Shown: in pieces, positions 23,856 through 31,962 of the stretch | Layout of the letters: each line of letters starts with the position of its first letter | How positions within the stretch are numbered: the first letter of the stretch is position 1 | DNA from: Methylocystis echinoides | Lineage (GTDB): Bacteria; Pseudomonadota; Alphaproteobacteria; Rhizobiales; Beijerinckiaceae | NCBI RefSeq assembly: GCF_027923385.1 | Contig: NZ_BSEC01000001.1 | Span: 818,501 to 882,500, forward strand | DNA: 64,000 nucleotides | Reading direction: 5' to 3' | Notes under the pieces: model-generated | Seen by the model: only the letters and a program-made list of their open reading frames with translations | Told to the model about the DNA's origin: nothing | Databases searched by the model: none | Made by a program: the position numbers and the translations under genes

Positions 23856-24797
23856 TTGGCGGCGTCCGACGTGATCGACACCCCCCTCCCATCGCCCCGC
23901 GTCGTCGTTTTCACCGACAAGCTCGACTGGCACGTCGACCACACGCTCGCGGCCTTTCGCGCATTGGGCGCGACGCCGGTCGCGGTGCGCCTTTCCGCCT
24001 GTCGTATCGACACGAGCCGCCCGCACGGCCTCGTTCTTCCCGGCTTCCATGCGCTGCCGGACCTCGCCATCGTGCGCGCCATCGGCGACGGTTCGCTCGA
24101 AGCCATCACCATGCGGCTCGGTGTCCTGCATGCGCTGGAGGCGCTGGGCGTTCCGCTGCTCAACGCCGCCCGCGCCATCGAGCGCTGCACCGACAAGAGC
24201 ATGGCGAGTTTCCTGCTGGCGCAGGCCGGCCTGCCGACGCCCGAAACCTTCGCCACCCAATCGCCTGCCCAGGCGCGCGCCATCGCCCGGCGCGAATGCG
24301 CGGGCGGGCCGCTGGTGATGAAGCCGCTGTTCGGCGCGCAGGGCTGGGGGCTGCGGCTGATCGAGACGGAAAACGACATCCCCTCGCTCGAAGAGGCGCG
24401 CGGCGTCTATTATCTCCAGCGCTTCGTCGGCCCGTCGCGGCCACCGTACGAAGACATGCGCATTCTCGTCTCGCGCGGCGCGGTGGTCGCCGCGATGAAG
24501 CGACGGTCGAGCCACTGGATCACCAATGTCCGGCAGGGCGCGCGGCCTGTCGCCGTCGCGCCGACCGTGGCCGAGCGCGACATGGCGCTGGCCGCCGCGC
24601 AGGCGATGGGAACGGTTTTCGCCGGCGTCGATCTCATCGTCGGCGCGGATGGCGCGCCCATGGTGCTCGAGGTGAACAGCATGCCGGGCTGGAGCGGTCT
24701 CCAGCGCATCACGGCGTTCGACATCGCCGGACGCCTGGCGGCGGACGCGCTCGCCGATATTCCCTCTCCCCGCATGGCGGGGAGAGGGTTAGGGTGA
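23856..24797 (+). CDS. ATP-grasp (RimK-like) ligase of the H4MPT cluster
   Basis: A 313-residue ATP-grasp protein. ATP-binding features include GGPLVMKPLFGAQGWGLRL and a C-terminal magnesium site in GAPMVLEVNSMPGWSG. RimK-like ligases add glutamate to a substrate; in methylotrophs this gene lies between mch and fae and is thought to act in H4MPT synthesis or modification (orf5 of Methylobacterium extorquens AM1 holds a similar place, as I recall). The TTG start at 23856 lacks a good ribosome-binding site, so the N-terminus is uncertain. The last dozen codons (IPSPRMAGRGLG) are encoded inside the repeat at 24762. Confidence 0.82.
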   Translation: MAASDVIDTPLPSPRVVVFTDKLDWHVDHTLAAFRALGATPVAVRLSACRIDTSRPHGLVLPGFHALPDLAIVRAIGDGSLEAITMRLGVLHALEALGVPLLNAARAIERCTDKSMASFLLAQAGLPTPETFATQSPAQARAIARRECAGGPLVMKPLFGAQGWGLRLIETENDIPSLEEARGVYYLQRFVGPSRPPYEDMRILVSRGAVVAAMKRRSSHWITNVRQGARPVAVAPTVAERDMALAAAQAMGTVFAGVDLIVGADGAPMVLEVNSMPGWSGLQRITAFDIAGRLAADALADIPSPRMAGRGLG

Positions 24798-24806
24798 GGG
24801 GCAGGC
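24762..24806. repeat. Palindromic repeat, family A, overlapping the 3' end of the ATP-grasp gene
   Basis: CCCTCTCCCCGC and GGGGAGAGGG arms followed by GTGAGGGGCAGG. The stop codon of the ATP-grasp gene lies inside it. Confidence 0.78.
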
Positions 24807-24867
24807 CGTCATGGCGCGCGCTTCATTGTTCTCTGTGCGGGGACTGAAATTTTGACTTTGTCGCCCG

Positions 24868-24907
24868 CCCCTCGCCCCAGCCCTCCCGTCGAAAGCGGGG
24901 AGAGGGG
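24868..24907. repeat. Palindromic repeat, family A, diverged copy at the CitG-like gene start
   Basis: CCCCTCGCCCCAGCCCTC and CGGGGAGAGGGG arms. The right arm ends four bases before the likely TTG start at 24912 and may act as its ribosome-binding site. Confidence 0.65.
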
Positions 24908-24911
24908 CGCC

Positions 24912-25757
24912 TTGGTCGCCGCGGCCTTCGTCGCCGCCTGCGAGGCGGAGCTCGACGCGCCCAAGCCCGGCAATGTCCATCATTTCGCGCCCGGCCACGG
25001 CATGGCGGCGCGGGATTTCATCGCGAGCGCGCGGGCGGCCGCGCCGCATATCGCCGCGCCGGGGGCGAGCGTCGGCGCGCGCATTCTCGGCGCGGTCGAG
25101 GCCACATGGGACGCCGTCGGCCAGAACACCAATCTCGGCATCATTTTGCTCTGCGCGCCGCTGGCCCATGCCGCGCTCGGCGCCGGCGGCGACGATCTCG
25201 CGCGGGAAACCGCGCGCGTGCTCGCCGGTCTCGACGTGGCCGACGCGCAGGCGGCGTTCGCGGCCATCATGCGGGCCAATCCCGCCGGCCTCGGCGCGGC
25301 CCCCGAACATGATGTGAGCGGCACGGCGCAGACCACGCTGCTCGAGGCCATGCGGGCCGCCGCGCCGCGCGACCGCATCGGCTGGCAATATGCGCATGGT
25401 TTCGAGGATATTTTCGGCCTCGGGCGCGACGCCCTGCAGGACGCGCGCAGGCGCGGCCATGACGCGGCGCGCGCGACGCTCGACGTCTATCTGACGTTCC
25501 TCGCGGCTTTTCCAGATAGCCACATCGCCCGGAAATACGGGCTCGATCTTGCGCAGGCGGTCCAGCAGGAGGCCGCGCGCGAGGCGGAAAGAATCAGATT
25601 CGCCCCACGAGACGAAGCCTTTGCGATCGCGCTGGCTTTCGATCGCGCGCTCAAGGATAGACGCGTCAATCCCGGCACGAGCGCGGACCTTACGGTAGCT
25701 GTTCTTTTTGCTGATTCTGTTCAGCCCATCTTGGCAAGCGCGCACAAAAATGGTTGA
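24912..25757 (+). CDS. CitG-like (triphosphoribosyl-dephospho-CoA synthase family) protein of the H4MPT cluster
   Basis: A 281-residue protein of the CitG/MdcB family, with ACEAELDAPKPGNVHHFAPGHG and a central VGQNTNLGIILLCAPLAHA, both typical. In methylotrophs the homologue between mch and fae (orf7 in M. extorquens, as I recall) is linked to H4MPT synthesis, not citrate lyase, since no lyase genes accompany it. The start is uncertain: TTG 24912 is preceded by GAGAGGGG from a repeat; an in-frame TTG at 24852 would add 20 low-complexity residues also encoded by the repeat. The C-terminus (RRVNPGTSADLTVAVLF) is well preserved. Confidence 0.8.
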   Translation: MVAAAFVAACEAELDAPKPGNVHHFAPGHGMAARDFIASARAAAPHIAAPGASVGARILGAVEATWDAVGQNTNLGIILLCAPLAHAALGAGGDDLARETARVLAGLDVADAQAAFAAIMRANPAGLGAAPEHDVSGTAQTTLLEAMRAAAPRDRIGWQYAHGFEDIFGLGRDALQDARRRGHDAARATLDVYLTFLAAFPDSHIARKYGLDLAQAVQQEAAREAERIRFAPRDEAFAIALAFDRALKDRRVNPGTSADLTVAVLFADSVQPILASAHKNG

Positions 25758-25800
25758 GTCCGCGCCGCGCGGGGTGGTCTCGCGGCTATCTGGCCAACCG

Positions 25801-25822
25801 GTCGGGCAATTTCGCGCCCGAC
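25801..25822. promoter_or_regulatory. Hairpin in the fae upstream region
   Basis: GTCGGGC and GCCCGAC arms around eight bases, about 75 bases before fae. It lacks a T-run on either strand, so an operator or leader structure is more likely than a terminator. Confidence 0.3.
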
Positions 25823-25895
25823 GCAGAAAACGAAAGATAGGGGCGCCGCAGCGCATTGACGCGCGGCGCAGGGGGAACCTGGAAAGGAAACGCAC

Positions 25896-26405
25896 ATGGC
25901 TCTTATCAACAAGATGCTGGTCGGCGAGTCGCTCGTCGGTGAAGGCAACGAAGTCGCGCACATCGACCTGATCATGGGTCCGCGCGGTTCGGCCGCCGAG
26001 CTCGCCTTCGCCAACGCGCTGGTCAACAACAAGGACGGCTTCACGACGCTTCTCGCGGTCGTTGCGCCGAACCTGCTCTGCAAGCCGAACACCATCCTGT
26101 TCAACAAGGTCACCATCAAGGGCGCCAAGCAGGCTGTCCAGATGTTCGGCCCGGCCCAGCACGGCGTCGCCAAGGCGGTTGCCGATTCGGTCGCCGAAGG
26201 CGTGATTCCGGTGTCGGAAGCCGACGACATCTTCATCTCGGTCGGCGTGTTCATTCACTGGGACGCTTCGGACGACAAGAAGATCCAGGACTACAACTAC
26301 ACCGCCACGAAGGAAGCCATCGCCCGCGCCGTTCGCGGCGAGCCGAAGGCCTCGGAAGTCGTCGCCAAGCGCAACGACGCGAAGCACCCCTTCGCTCCGA
26401 ACTAA
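25896..26405 (+). CDS. fae: Formaldehyde-activating enzyme
   Basis: A 169-residue protein nearly collinear with known Fae: [20 protein letters not shown] at the N-terminus with the conserved His (His22 here), [14 protein letters not shown], and ending KHPFAPN. Fae condenses formaldehyde with H4MPT to methylene-H4MPT, the entry step of the pathway that Mch continues. AAAGGAA upstream is a good ribosome-binding site. A strong terminator follows 31 bases after the stop, so this gene ends its transcript and the second copy at 26592 must have its own promoter or read-through. Confidence 0.97.
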   Translation: MALINKMLVGESLVGEGNEVAHIDLIMGPRGSAAELAFANALVNNKDGFTTLLAVVAPNLLCKPNTILFNKVTIKGAKQAVQMFGPAQHGVAKAVADSVAEGVIPVSEADDIFISVGVFIHWDASDDKKIQDYNYTATKEAIARAVRGEPKASEVVAKRNDAKHPFAPN

Positions 26406-26436
26406 GGTTCGGCGCCTCTCTTCAGGGGCCCTTTTT

Positions 26437-26462
26437 GGGGAGCCGTCGCCGGCTCCCCTTTC
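26437..26462 (+). terminator. Rho-independent terminator after fae
   Basis: Stem GGGGAGCCG/CGGCTCCCC with four-base loop, then TTTT. The stem is the same as in the terminator of the second fae. Confidence 0.85.
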
Positions 26463-26591
26463 AGCCGTACAAGACATGCGACGCGCATGTGACGGCGACG
26501 GAATAAAGTCGGGACAAACATGTGGGGCTTTCCGCGCGTGCGCTAAAAAAATCGCCGCTCAACGAGAACAGCACCGGGAGGGATGAATAAA

Positions 26592-27164
26592 ATGGCTTCT
26601 TTCTTCGAGAAGATTCTTGGCGCGCTGTTTCCCAAGCCGTCGAGCGGTTTCACCGGCTCGGCGAGCGCCAAGACGGAAGTCGGCGAGTCGCTCGTCGGCG
26701 ACGGCAATGAGGTTGCGCACATCGACCTGATCATGGGTCCGCGCGGTTCGGCGGCCGAAAAGGCCTTCGCCAACGGCCTCGTCAACAACAAGGACGGCTT
26801 CACGACGCTGCTCGCGGTCATCGCGCCGAATCTGCTCGTCAAGCCCTACACGATGATGTTCAACAAGGTGACCATCAAGAACGCCAAGCAGGCCGTTCAG
26901 ATGTTTGGCCCGGCGCAGCATGGCGTCGCCAAGGCCGTCGCCGATTCGGTCGCCGAGGGCGTGATCCCGCTCGACAAGGCCGAGGATCTCTTCATCTGCG
27001 TCGGCGTGTTCATCCATTGGGACGCCAACGACGACCAGAAGATCCAGGACTTCAACTACACGGCCACGAAGGAAGCCATCGCCCGCGCGATGAAGGGCGA
27101 CCCGAAGGCCCAGCGCGTCGTGCAGGAGCGCGTCACCGCCAAGCATCCTTTCGCCGCCAACTGA
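26592..27164 (+). CDS. fae: Second formaldehyde-activating enzyme with N-terminal extension
   Basis: A 190-residue Fae paralogue. From about residue 27 it follows the first copy closely ([20 protein letters not shown] to KHPFAAN) and keeps the conserved His. The N-terminus [20 protein letters not shown] is extra, hydrophobic and amphipathic, and could place the enzyme at a membrane or complex. ATG 26592 is chosen because GGGAGGG lies nine bases upstream; ATG 26583 is too close. The gene is in tandem with fae and bounded by terminators, so the pair arose by duplication. Same reaction expected, but altered location or regulation is inference. Confidence 0.93.
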   Translation: MASFFEKILGALFPKPSSGFTGSASAKTEVGESLVGDGNEVAHIDLIMGPRGSAAEKAFANGLVNNKDGFTTLLAVIAPNLLVKPYTMMFNKVTIKNAKQAVQMFGPAQHGVAKAVADSVAEGVIPLDKAEDLFICVGVFIHWDANDDQKIQDFNYTATKEAIARAMKGDPKAQRVVQERVTAKHPFAAN

Positions 27165-27182
27165 TCTGGCCGCGACAGCGCA

Positions 27183-27220
27183 TAAAAAAGGGGAGCCGGT
27201 TCGGCTCCCCTTAATTTTTT
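27183..27220 (+). terminator. Rho-independent terminator after the second fae
   Basis: Stem GGGGAGCCG/CGGCTCCCC with three-base loop, then TTAATTTTTT; A-rich on the 5' side. Confidence 0.88.
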
Positions 27221-27325
27221 GCCGCTCTCGATCACTCGGTCTCCGTTACGACAGCGCGGCAAACGCCACGCGACATCCGCCCGGCCTGCGCCTGCCCGCG
27301 GGCGAGTGACAATCCGCGCGCGCGC

Positions 27326-28024
27326 TCATTGCCGCGCAAGCGCGTCGAGATCGGCCGCCGTCAGCCGCCCTTCATGCAGCGCGGTGGCGACGAGCGCGCC
27401 GGCCGCCCCGGCCCGCTTCAGCCGCAGAAGATCGTCGAGCCCCCGCACGCCGCCGGCGGCGTAGACCCGTCGATCGCCGGCGCGCGACGTGATTTCGCGA
27501 AAACGCGCGAGGTCCGGTCCCTGTTTCGCGCCCACGCGGGCGAGGGTCATCACGATCAGGCGGTCCGGCCAGAGCGCCGCATCCGCGTATAGACGTGGAT
27601 CGCCGAGATAGCCGGACCCTGAAAAATCAAGGGAGAAAATGGCGTGCGGATCGTTCCGCATCGCGTCGGACGTCGTCACGAGGGCGAGCGTCTCGCTGCC
27701 AAAGACGCGGTCGATCGTTTCGCCGCCTGCCTCGGTCGCCACGTCATCACGTGTAAATCCCGCATCGATCCACAGCCGCGCGGGCGCGATCGCCCTGGCG
27801 ATCGTCGCGACCGCCGCCCGATTTTCGCCGCGCCGCTCGATGGCGTCGAGATCGGCGACGTAAAGCGCCGCGAAGGGATGAAGCGACATCAGCCCCCGCG
27901 CGACGTCCACCGGATCGCTGGTTGCGGCGAGCGGCGTGACGAGCGGCGCGTAGGTTTCGCGCTGGCCCGCGATGGCGCGCACGGCGACGCCGTTGCGAAT
28001 ATCGATGACGGGAATGACCTGCAT
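27326..28024 (-). CDS. HisA/HisF-like TIM-barrel protein of the C1 cluster
   Basis: A 232-residue protein resembling phosphoribosyl-isomerase HisA (MQVIPVIDIRNGVAVRA, ALYVADLDAIERRG, VYAAGGVRGLDDLLRL). It belongs to the HisA-related family (TIGR00734 type) found in methanogens and H4MPT-using methylotrophs and linked to coenzyme synthesis, not histidine synthesis. Location next to fae fits this. It is divergent from the exported protein at 28041 with only 16 bases between start codons, and has no ribosome-binding site; a TATAAT box sits directly upstream. Confidence 0.82.
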   Translation of the reverse strand: MQVIPVIDIRNGVAVRAIAGQRETYAPLVTPLAATSDPVDVARGLMSLHPFAALYVADLDAIERRGENRAAVATIARAIAPARLWIDAGFTRDDVATEAGGETIDRVFGSETLALVTTSDAMRNDPHAIFSLDFSGSGYLGDPRLYADAALWPDRLIVMTLARVGAKQGPDLARFREITSRAGDRRVYAAGGVRGLDDLLRLKRAGAAGALVATALHEGRLTAADLDALARQ

Positions 28025-28028
28025 GGGG

Positions 28029-28034
28029 CATTAT
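28029..28034 (-). promoter_or_regulatory. -10 element TATAAT directly before the HisA-like start
   Basis: A consensus TATAAT (reverse strand) lies four bases upstream of ATG 28024, so transcription would start at or close to the start codon. No clear -35 box is seen. Confidence 0.4.
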
Positions 28035-28040
28035 AGGCGC

Positions 28041-28661
28041 ATGCCGATCCTGAAACACATCGCCCGCCTGCTTCCCGCGCTCCTTCTCCTCGCCGCCGCG
28101 CCCACCAGGGCTCAGACCATGCAGGGCGACTGGCCCTGCAAGCAGGTCCGCGTGCCGGAAATCGCGCTGGGGGGCGTCTGGACCGGGCCGTCGCTCGACA
28201 AGGAGCGGCAGGCGTGGCGTGGCGACGCCGCCGTCGCCGACCTCATCGCGCATATCGCGCCGCGCCGCACCCCGCTTGAAGAAGGGGAAAGACTGATCGC
28301 CGAGTTTGCGAAGGGCGCGGGGGCCAATCGCAGGGAACGGCTGACGCTCCTCTTCGCCGGCCTCTATGAGCGATTGAACGACGAGCGGCGCGAGGTGGTC
28401 GTCGGCCTCGACCGCTTCGGGCGGCGCCTGAAGGAGATGGCCGACAAGACCCGTCAGGAAACCCAGGGTTTCTTCGATCTTCAGAATCAGAAACCGCCGG
28501 ACCCCGAAGCGATCAAAAAGGCCGCCGAGACCATGCAATGGCGGGTGCGCCTGTTCGATGAGCAGCGCAAGATGGTGACGTATGTCTGCGAGAGCCCGGC
28601 GCTGATCGAGCAGCGCTTCGGCGCGCTGGCGCGGGCCGTCATCGCCGCGATGGAGCAATAA
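28041..28661 (+). CDS. Hypothetical exported helical protein
   Basis: A 206-residue protein with a signal peptide (MPILKHIARLLPALLLLAAA, cleaved near TRAQ). The mature part starts with DWPCKQVRVPEIALGGVWTG and becomes mostly helical with long charged stretches. A second Cys (VTYVCESP) near the C-terminus could pair with the first. It sits in the C1 cluster beside the HisA-like gene. I do not recognise a named family, and the role is unknown. Confidence 0.62.
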   Translation: MPILKHIARLLPALLLLAAAPTRAQTMQGDWPCKQVRVPEIALGGVWTGPSLDKERQAWRGDAAVADLIAHIAPRRTPLEEGERLIAEFAKGAGANRRERLTLLFAGLYERLNDERREVVVGLDRFGRRLKEMADKTRQETQGFFDLQNQKPPDPEAIKKAAETMQWRVRLFDEQRKMVTYVCESPALIEQRFGALARAVIAAMEQ

Positions 28662-28665
28662 GCGG

Positions 28666-29001
28666 TCAGTGCGGGTTCCCGTCCTCGGGCCCGCATGCGC
28701 AGGGGGCGTCATAGCGGCAGGGAGCCGGGATCGCGCGCGCGCCGCCCGGCGCGCCCTTCTTCAGAGGGCACCCCTTGCAACAACAGGTTTCGATCGAGGC
28801 GAGCGCCGTGGCGACGCCGGCGCGCACCACGGCGTGGCCCTTGCCGTCCCGCACGCGGATGAAGGCGCCGGGCCGCTCGCCCAGCCGAACCGCCAGCGCC
28901 TCGACGTGGCACCAGACTTCCTGGGGATGGAGGATGTCGATCGTCTCCGATGCGATCGGCCTTTCGCCCGTTACGGAATATTCAAAGGTGAAGGCGGTCA
29001 T
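28666..29001 (-). CDS. Small Cys-rich protein of unknown function
   Basis: A 111-residue protein starting MTAFTFEYSVTGERPIAS. Its first 70 residues form a compact strand-rich domain. The last 45 residues are Cys-rich: ETCCCKGCPLKKG and then APCRYDAPCACGP, eight Cys in all, a pattern suggesting a metal or Fe-S site. It is cytoplasmic (no signal) and convergent with the exported protein at 28041 (four bases apart). I do not know the family; a metal-binding role in C1 metabolism is inference. Confidence 0.55.
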   Translation of the reverse strand: MTAFTFEYSVTGERPIASETIDILHPQEVWCHVEALAVRLGERPGAFIRVRDGKGHAVVRAGVATALASIETCCCKGCPLKKGAPGGARAIPAPCRYDAPCACGPEDGNPH

Positions 29002-29164
29002 GAAAAACGGTCCTTGGTCGCAATTCCCTCGTTTAAAAGCACAATTCTGGCGATTGTGTAATCCTGCGGCGCAACATGCGATTGCTGCATCCACGAAGGC
29101 CGGCCGGCGGGGGGCGGGGAATGAAGGCGTTTCCCCGGCGGCCAAAGCGCGCTAGACAACCGCC

Positions 29165-29860
29165 ATGACCGACGCCTACGTTTTTACGCCGCCGCCTCGC
29201 CCTTCCGTCGCCGTCGCGGGCGACGACCGCCGCTTTCCGGTGCGCCGCATCTTCTGCGTGGCGCTGAACTACGCCGACCACGCCCGCGAAATGGGGAAAG
29301 ACCCAGGCGCCGAGCCGCCCTTCTTCTTCACCAAGCCGGCCGACGCCATCGTCGCCAATGACGCGACCATCCCGTTCCCCAGCCTGACGAACGACCTTCA
29401 TCACGAGATCGAATTGGTCGTCGCGCTTCAGGCCGGTGGGGAGAACATCGATCCGGGTCGCGCGCTCGATTGCGTCTATGGCTATGCCGCCGGGATCGAC
29501 CTCACCCGCCGCGACCTCCAGACCGCCGCGCGCAACGCCGGGCGGCCGTGGGACATGTCCAAGGGCTTCGACAATTCGGCTCCCATCGGCGCGATCCGCA
29601 CGGCGACCGAGATCGGCCATCCGACGGCGGGGCGCATTGCGCTTTCGGTGAATGGCGCGCCGCGCCAGCAAGGCGACCTTTCGGACCTGATCTGGAGCGT
29701 CCCGCAGATCATCGCCGCGCTCTCGGCGCATGTCGCGCTCGCGGCCGGCGATCTGATCTTCACCGGAACGCCCTCGGGCGTGGGCGCGATGCGGCCGGGC
29801 GACGTCGCCGAGGGCGAGATTGCGGGGGTGGGCGCGGTCCGTGTCACACTGGCGCGCTAA
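29165..29860 (+). CDS. Fumarylacetoacetate-hydrolase-family protein
   Basis: A 231-residue FAH-fold protein. The metal-binding acidic residues are visible in LHHEIELVVAL and GIDLTRRDLQ, and the late FTGTPSGVGAMRPGD is a family hallmark. Members hydrolyse or decarboxylate diketo-acids and isomerise related compounds (for example acylpyruvases, oxaloacetate decarboxylases). The exact substrate cannot be set. It stands near but not in operon with the decarboxylase at 29995. Confidence 0.87.
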   Translation: MTDAYVFTPPPRPSVAVAGDDRRFPVRRIFCVALNYADHAREMGKDPGAEPPFFFTKPADAIVANDATIPFPSLTNDLHHEIELVVALQAGGENIDPGRALDCVYGYAAGIDLTRRDLQTAARNAGRPWDMSKGFDNSAPIGAIRTATEIGHPTAGRIALSVNGAPRQQGDLSDLIWSVPQIIAALSAHVALAAGDLIFTGTPSGVGAMRPGDVAEGEIAGVGAVRVTLAR

Positions 29861-29994
29861 AGTCCGGTTGCGCCGGAGAGGCAAAGGCGGCTATTGGCTG
29901 TGCCGTTGAACCCGCCGGGAGACGCGCGGCGCATGCCCCAGACCATAGCCTTTGCGCCGAGGGATTGCTCTCCAGCCCGCGCGAGCGCCGCGCC

Positions 29995-31497
29995 ATGAGC
30001 AGACCGGTCGACCTCGACCCCGACGATTGGGACGCCTTCCGCGCCGAGAGCCATCGCGCCCTCGACGAGATGATCGACTTCCTGCGCGACCTGCGCCAGC
30101 GCCCGGTCTGGACCGAGCCGCCGCCCGAGGCGCGTGAGCGGTTTACCCGCGATCTGCCGCAGGCGGGGCGCGACTTCCCGCAGGTGCTCGAAGACTTCGA
30201 CCGCTACATCAAGCCCTACGCCACCGGCAACATCCATCCGATGTTCATGGGCTGGGCGCAGGGGGCGGGCACGCCTGTCGGCATGATCGCGGAAATGCTC
30301 GCCGCCGGCATGAATTCCAATTGCGGCGGCCGCAACCACATCGCCATCGACGTCGAGCGCCAGATCGCGAAATGGATGGCGCAGGCCTTTGGCTTCCCGC
30401 AGGACGCGTCCGGCATTTTCGTCACCGGGGCGTCAATGGCCAATTTCTTCTCGCTGCTCGTGGCGCGCGATCAGGCCTATGGCGAGAGCGACGTGCGCCT
30501 CAACGGGCTCGGCGCGCAGAGCGGGCAGCTCATCGCCTATGCGTCGCGCGAGGCGCATAATTGCGTGCGGCAGGCGATGGAGCTTGCGGGCCTCGGCGCC
30601 CGGCATCTGCGCCTCATCCCTTCCGACGCGAACCGCCGGCTGAAAATCAGCGCGCTGCGCCACGCCATCGCCGCCGATCGGGCCGCGGGATTCCGGCCCT
30701 TCCTCATCGTCGGCACGGCCGGCACGGTGGATGTCGGCGCCATCGACCCGCTCGACCGCCTCGCCGACGTCGCCCACACAGAAGACATGTGGTTTCATGT
30801 CGACGGCGCCTTTGGCGCATTGGCCGCGCTGTCGCGAGAGCTGAAGCCGCTGGTGAAGGGGCTGGAGCGCGCCGACAGCGTCGCCTTCGACTTCCACAAA
30901 TGGCTGCACGCGCCCTATGACGCGGGCTTCTTCCTCGTGCGCGATCCGAAAGCCCACAAGCGCGCCTTCGCCGCCAACGCCGCCTATCTGTCGCGGGCGC
31001 CGCGCGGCCTCGCGGCGGGCGACACCTGGCCCTGCGATCTCGGCCCGGACCTCTCGCGCGGCTTTCGCGCGCTCAAGACCTGGTTCACGATCGAGACCTT
31101 CGGCGCGGCGAAGCTCGCCGAATGCATCGAGCAATGCTGCCGCATGGCCAAGCGGCTCGAAGCGTGGATCGACGCGTCCGATCATTTCGTGATGCGCGCG
31201 CCGGTGGCGCTCAACATCGTCTGTTTCGCGGTGAAGGACGACCCGGACGGCTCGCTCGCCCGCGAAATCGTGATGGAGCTGCACGAGCGCGGCGAGGCGG
31301 CGCCCTCGCTGACGATCCTCGACGGCGCCCCGGCGATCCGCGCGGCGATCCTCAATCACCGCACCCATGAGGCCGACATCGACGCCATGACGGTCTATCT
31401 CGACGCCGCGCTGCGCCGCGCTCGCAAGGAGCCGCATGATTTCGGCGCGCTGGTGGAGCCGCATGGGCCGGGGAAGACAAGGCTGTCGGCGGATTGA
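29995..31497 (+). CDS. PLP-dependent (group II) amino-acid decarboxylase
   Basis: A 500-residue fold-type I decarboxylase related to aromatic-amino-acid and glutamate decarboxylases. The PLP lysine lies in VAFDFHKWLHAPYD (about residue 302), the substrate-side NPHPM-type motif appears as GNIHPMFMGWAQ, and WFHVDGAFGA supplies the cofactor Asp. Such enzymes decarboxylate aromatic or acidic L-amino acids. ATG 29995 begins MSRPVDLDPDDW, as in homologues. It is monocistronic and followed by a palindromic repeat. The substrate is not clear. Confidence 0.88.
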   Translation: MSRPVDLDPDDWDAFRAESHRALDEMIDFLRDLRQRPVWTEPPPEARERFTRDLPQAGRDFPQVLEDFDRYIKPYATGNIHPMFMGWAQGAGTPVGMIAEMLAAGMNSNCGGRNHIAIDVERQIAKWMAQAFGFPQDASGIFVTGASMANFFSLLVARDQAYGESDVRLNGLGAQSGQLIAYASREAHNCVRQAMELAGLGARHLRLIPSDANRRLKISALRHAIAADRAAGFRPFLIVGTAGTVDVGAIDPLDRLADVAHTEDMWFHVDGAFGALAALSRELKPLVKGLERADSVAFDFHKWLHAPYDAGFFLVRDPKAHKRAFAANAAYLSRAPRGLAAGDTWPCDLGPDLSRGFRALKTWFTIETFGAAKLAECIEQCCRMAKRLEAWIDASDHFVMRAPVALNIVCFAVKDDPDGSLAREIVMELHERGEAAPSLTILDGAPAIRAAILNHRTHEADIDAMTVYLDAALRRARKEPHDFGALVEPHGPGKTRLSAD

Positions 31498-31502
31498 GGC
31501 GA

Positions 31503-31627
31503 CCCCTCATCCGTCGCTTCGCGCTGCGTTTTCCCGCATGGGGAGAAGGGGAAGACGGCAGACTCTCAGGATCACCCCTTCTCCCCTTGCGGGAGAAGGT
31601 GGCCCAGCGAAGCGGGGTCGGATGAGG
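31503..31627. repeat. Intergenic palindromic repeat, family B
   Basis: Outer arms CCCCTCATCCG/CGGATGAGGGG with CTTCGC/GCGAAG and inner TTCTCCC/GGGAGAA units. Related copies at 31829 and 42366. Confidence 0.82.
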
Positions 31628-31629
31628 GG

Positions 31630-31812
31630 TCAGCTACCTGCGAGATCGTGCCAGAGCGTATCCGCCACGCCCATCGGAACCTGCCGGCGGAATTTGTATC
31701 CTGAAAAGCGCCAATCCCGGAGAATCCGCCACAGCGCGAGTTCGGCTTCGGTGGGCTCCTTGCGCATGACGCGGGCGCGTTGATGGAGGAGGGAGGCGCG
31801 GTCATCCGGCAT
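31630..31812 (-). pseudogene. Truncated DUF559 (endonuclease-like) gene remnant
   Basis: The frame from ATG 31812 encodes about 60 residues. LHQRARVMRKEPTEAELALW and then GYKFRRQVPMG are the start of DUF559 proteins, which are small restriction-endonuclease-fold proteins of about 110-130 residues. After that motif the sequence departs from the family and stops, so the catalytic half is missing. It is enclosed by family B repeats on both sides, which probably caused the loss. Confidence 0.65.
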
Positions 31813-31828
31813 TGTGGCTCTGTTACCC

Positions 31829-31957
31829 CTCATCCGACCCTCGCTTCGCGAGGGCCACCTTCTCCCGCAAGGGGAGAAGGGGAGATCACCAAGCTGGCGA
31901 CGTTATTCCCTTCTCCCCTTGCGGGAGAACGCAGCCCCGCGAAGCGCCGGATGAGGG
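31829..31957. repeat. Intergenic palindromic repeat, family B
   Basis: CCCCTCATCCG and CGGATGAGGGG arms with inner TTCTCCCGCAAGGGGAGAA units, between the DUF559 remnant and the stress-protein gene. Confidence 0.82.
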
Positions 31958-31962
31958 GGCTC

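Noticed and set aside
24912..25757. Citrate lyase accessory protein CitG
   Set aside because: No citrate-lyase genes accompany it; position between mch and fae points to the methylotroph H4MPT function.
27326..28024. hisA of histidine biosynthesis
   Set aside because: No his genes are nearby, and the sequence fits the HisA-related family of H4MPT users placed next to fae.
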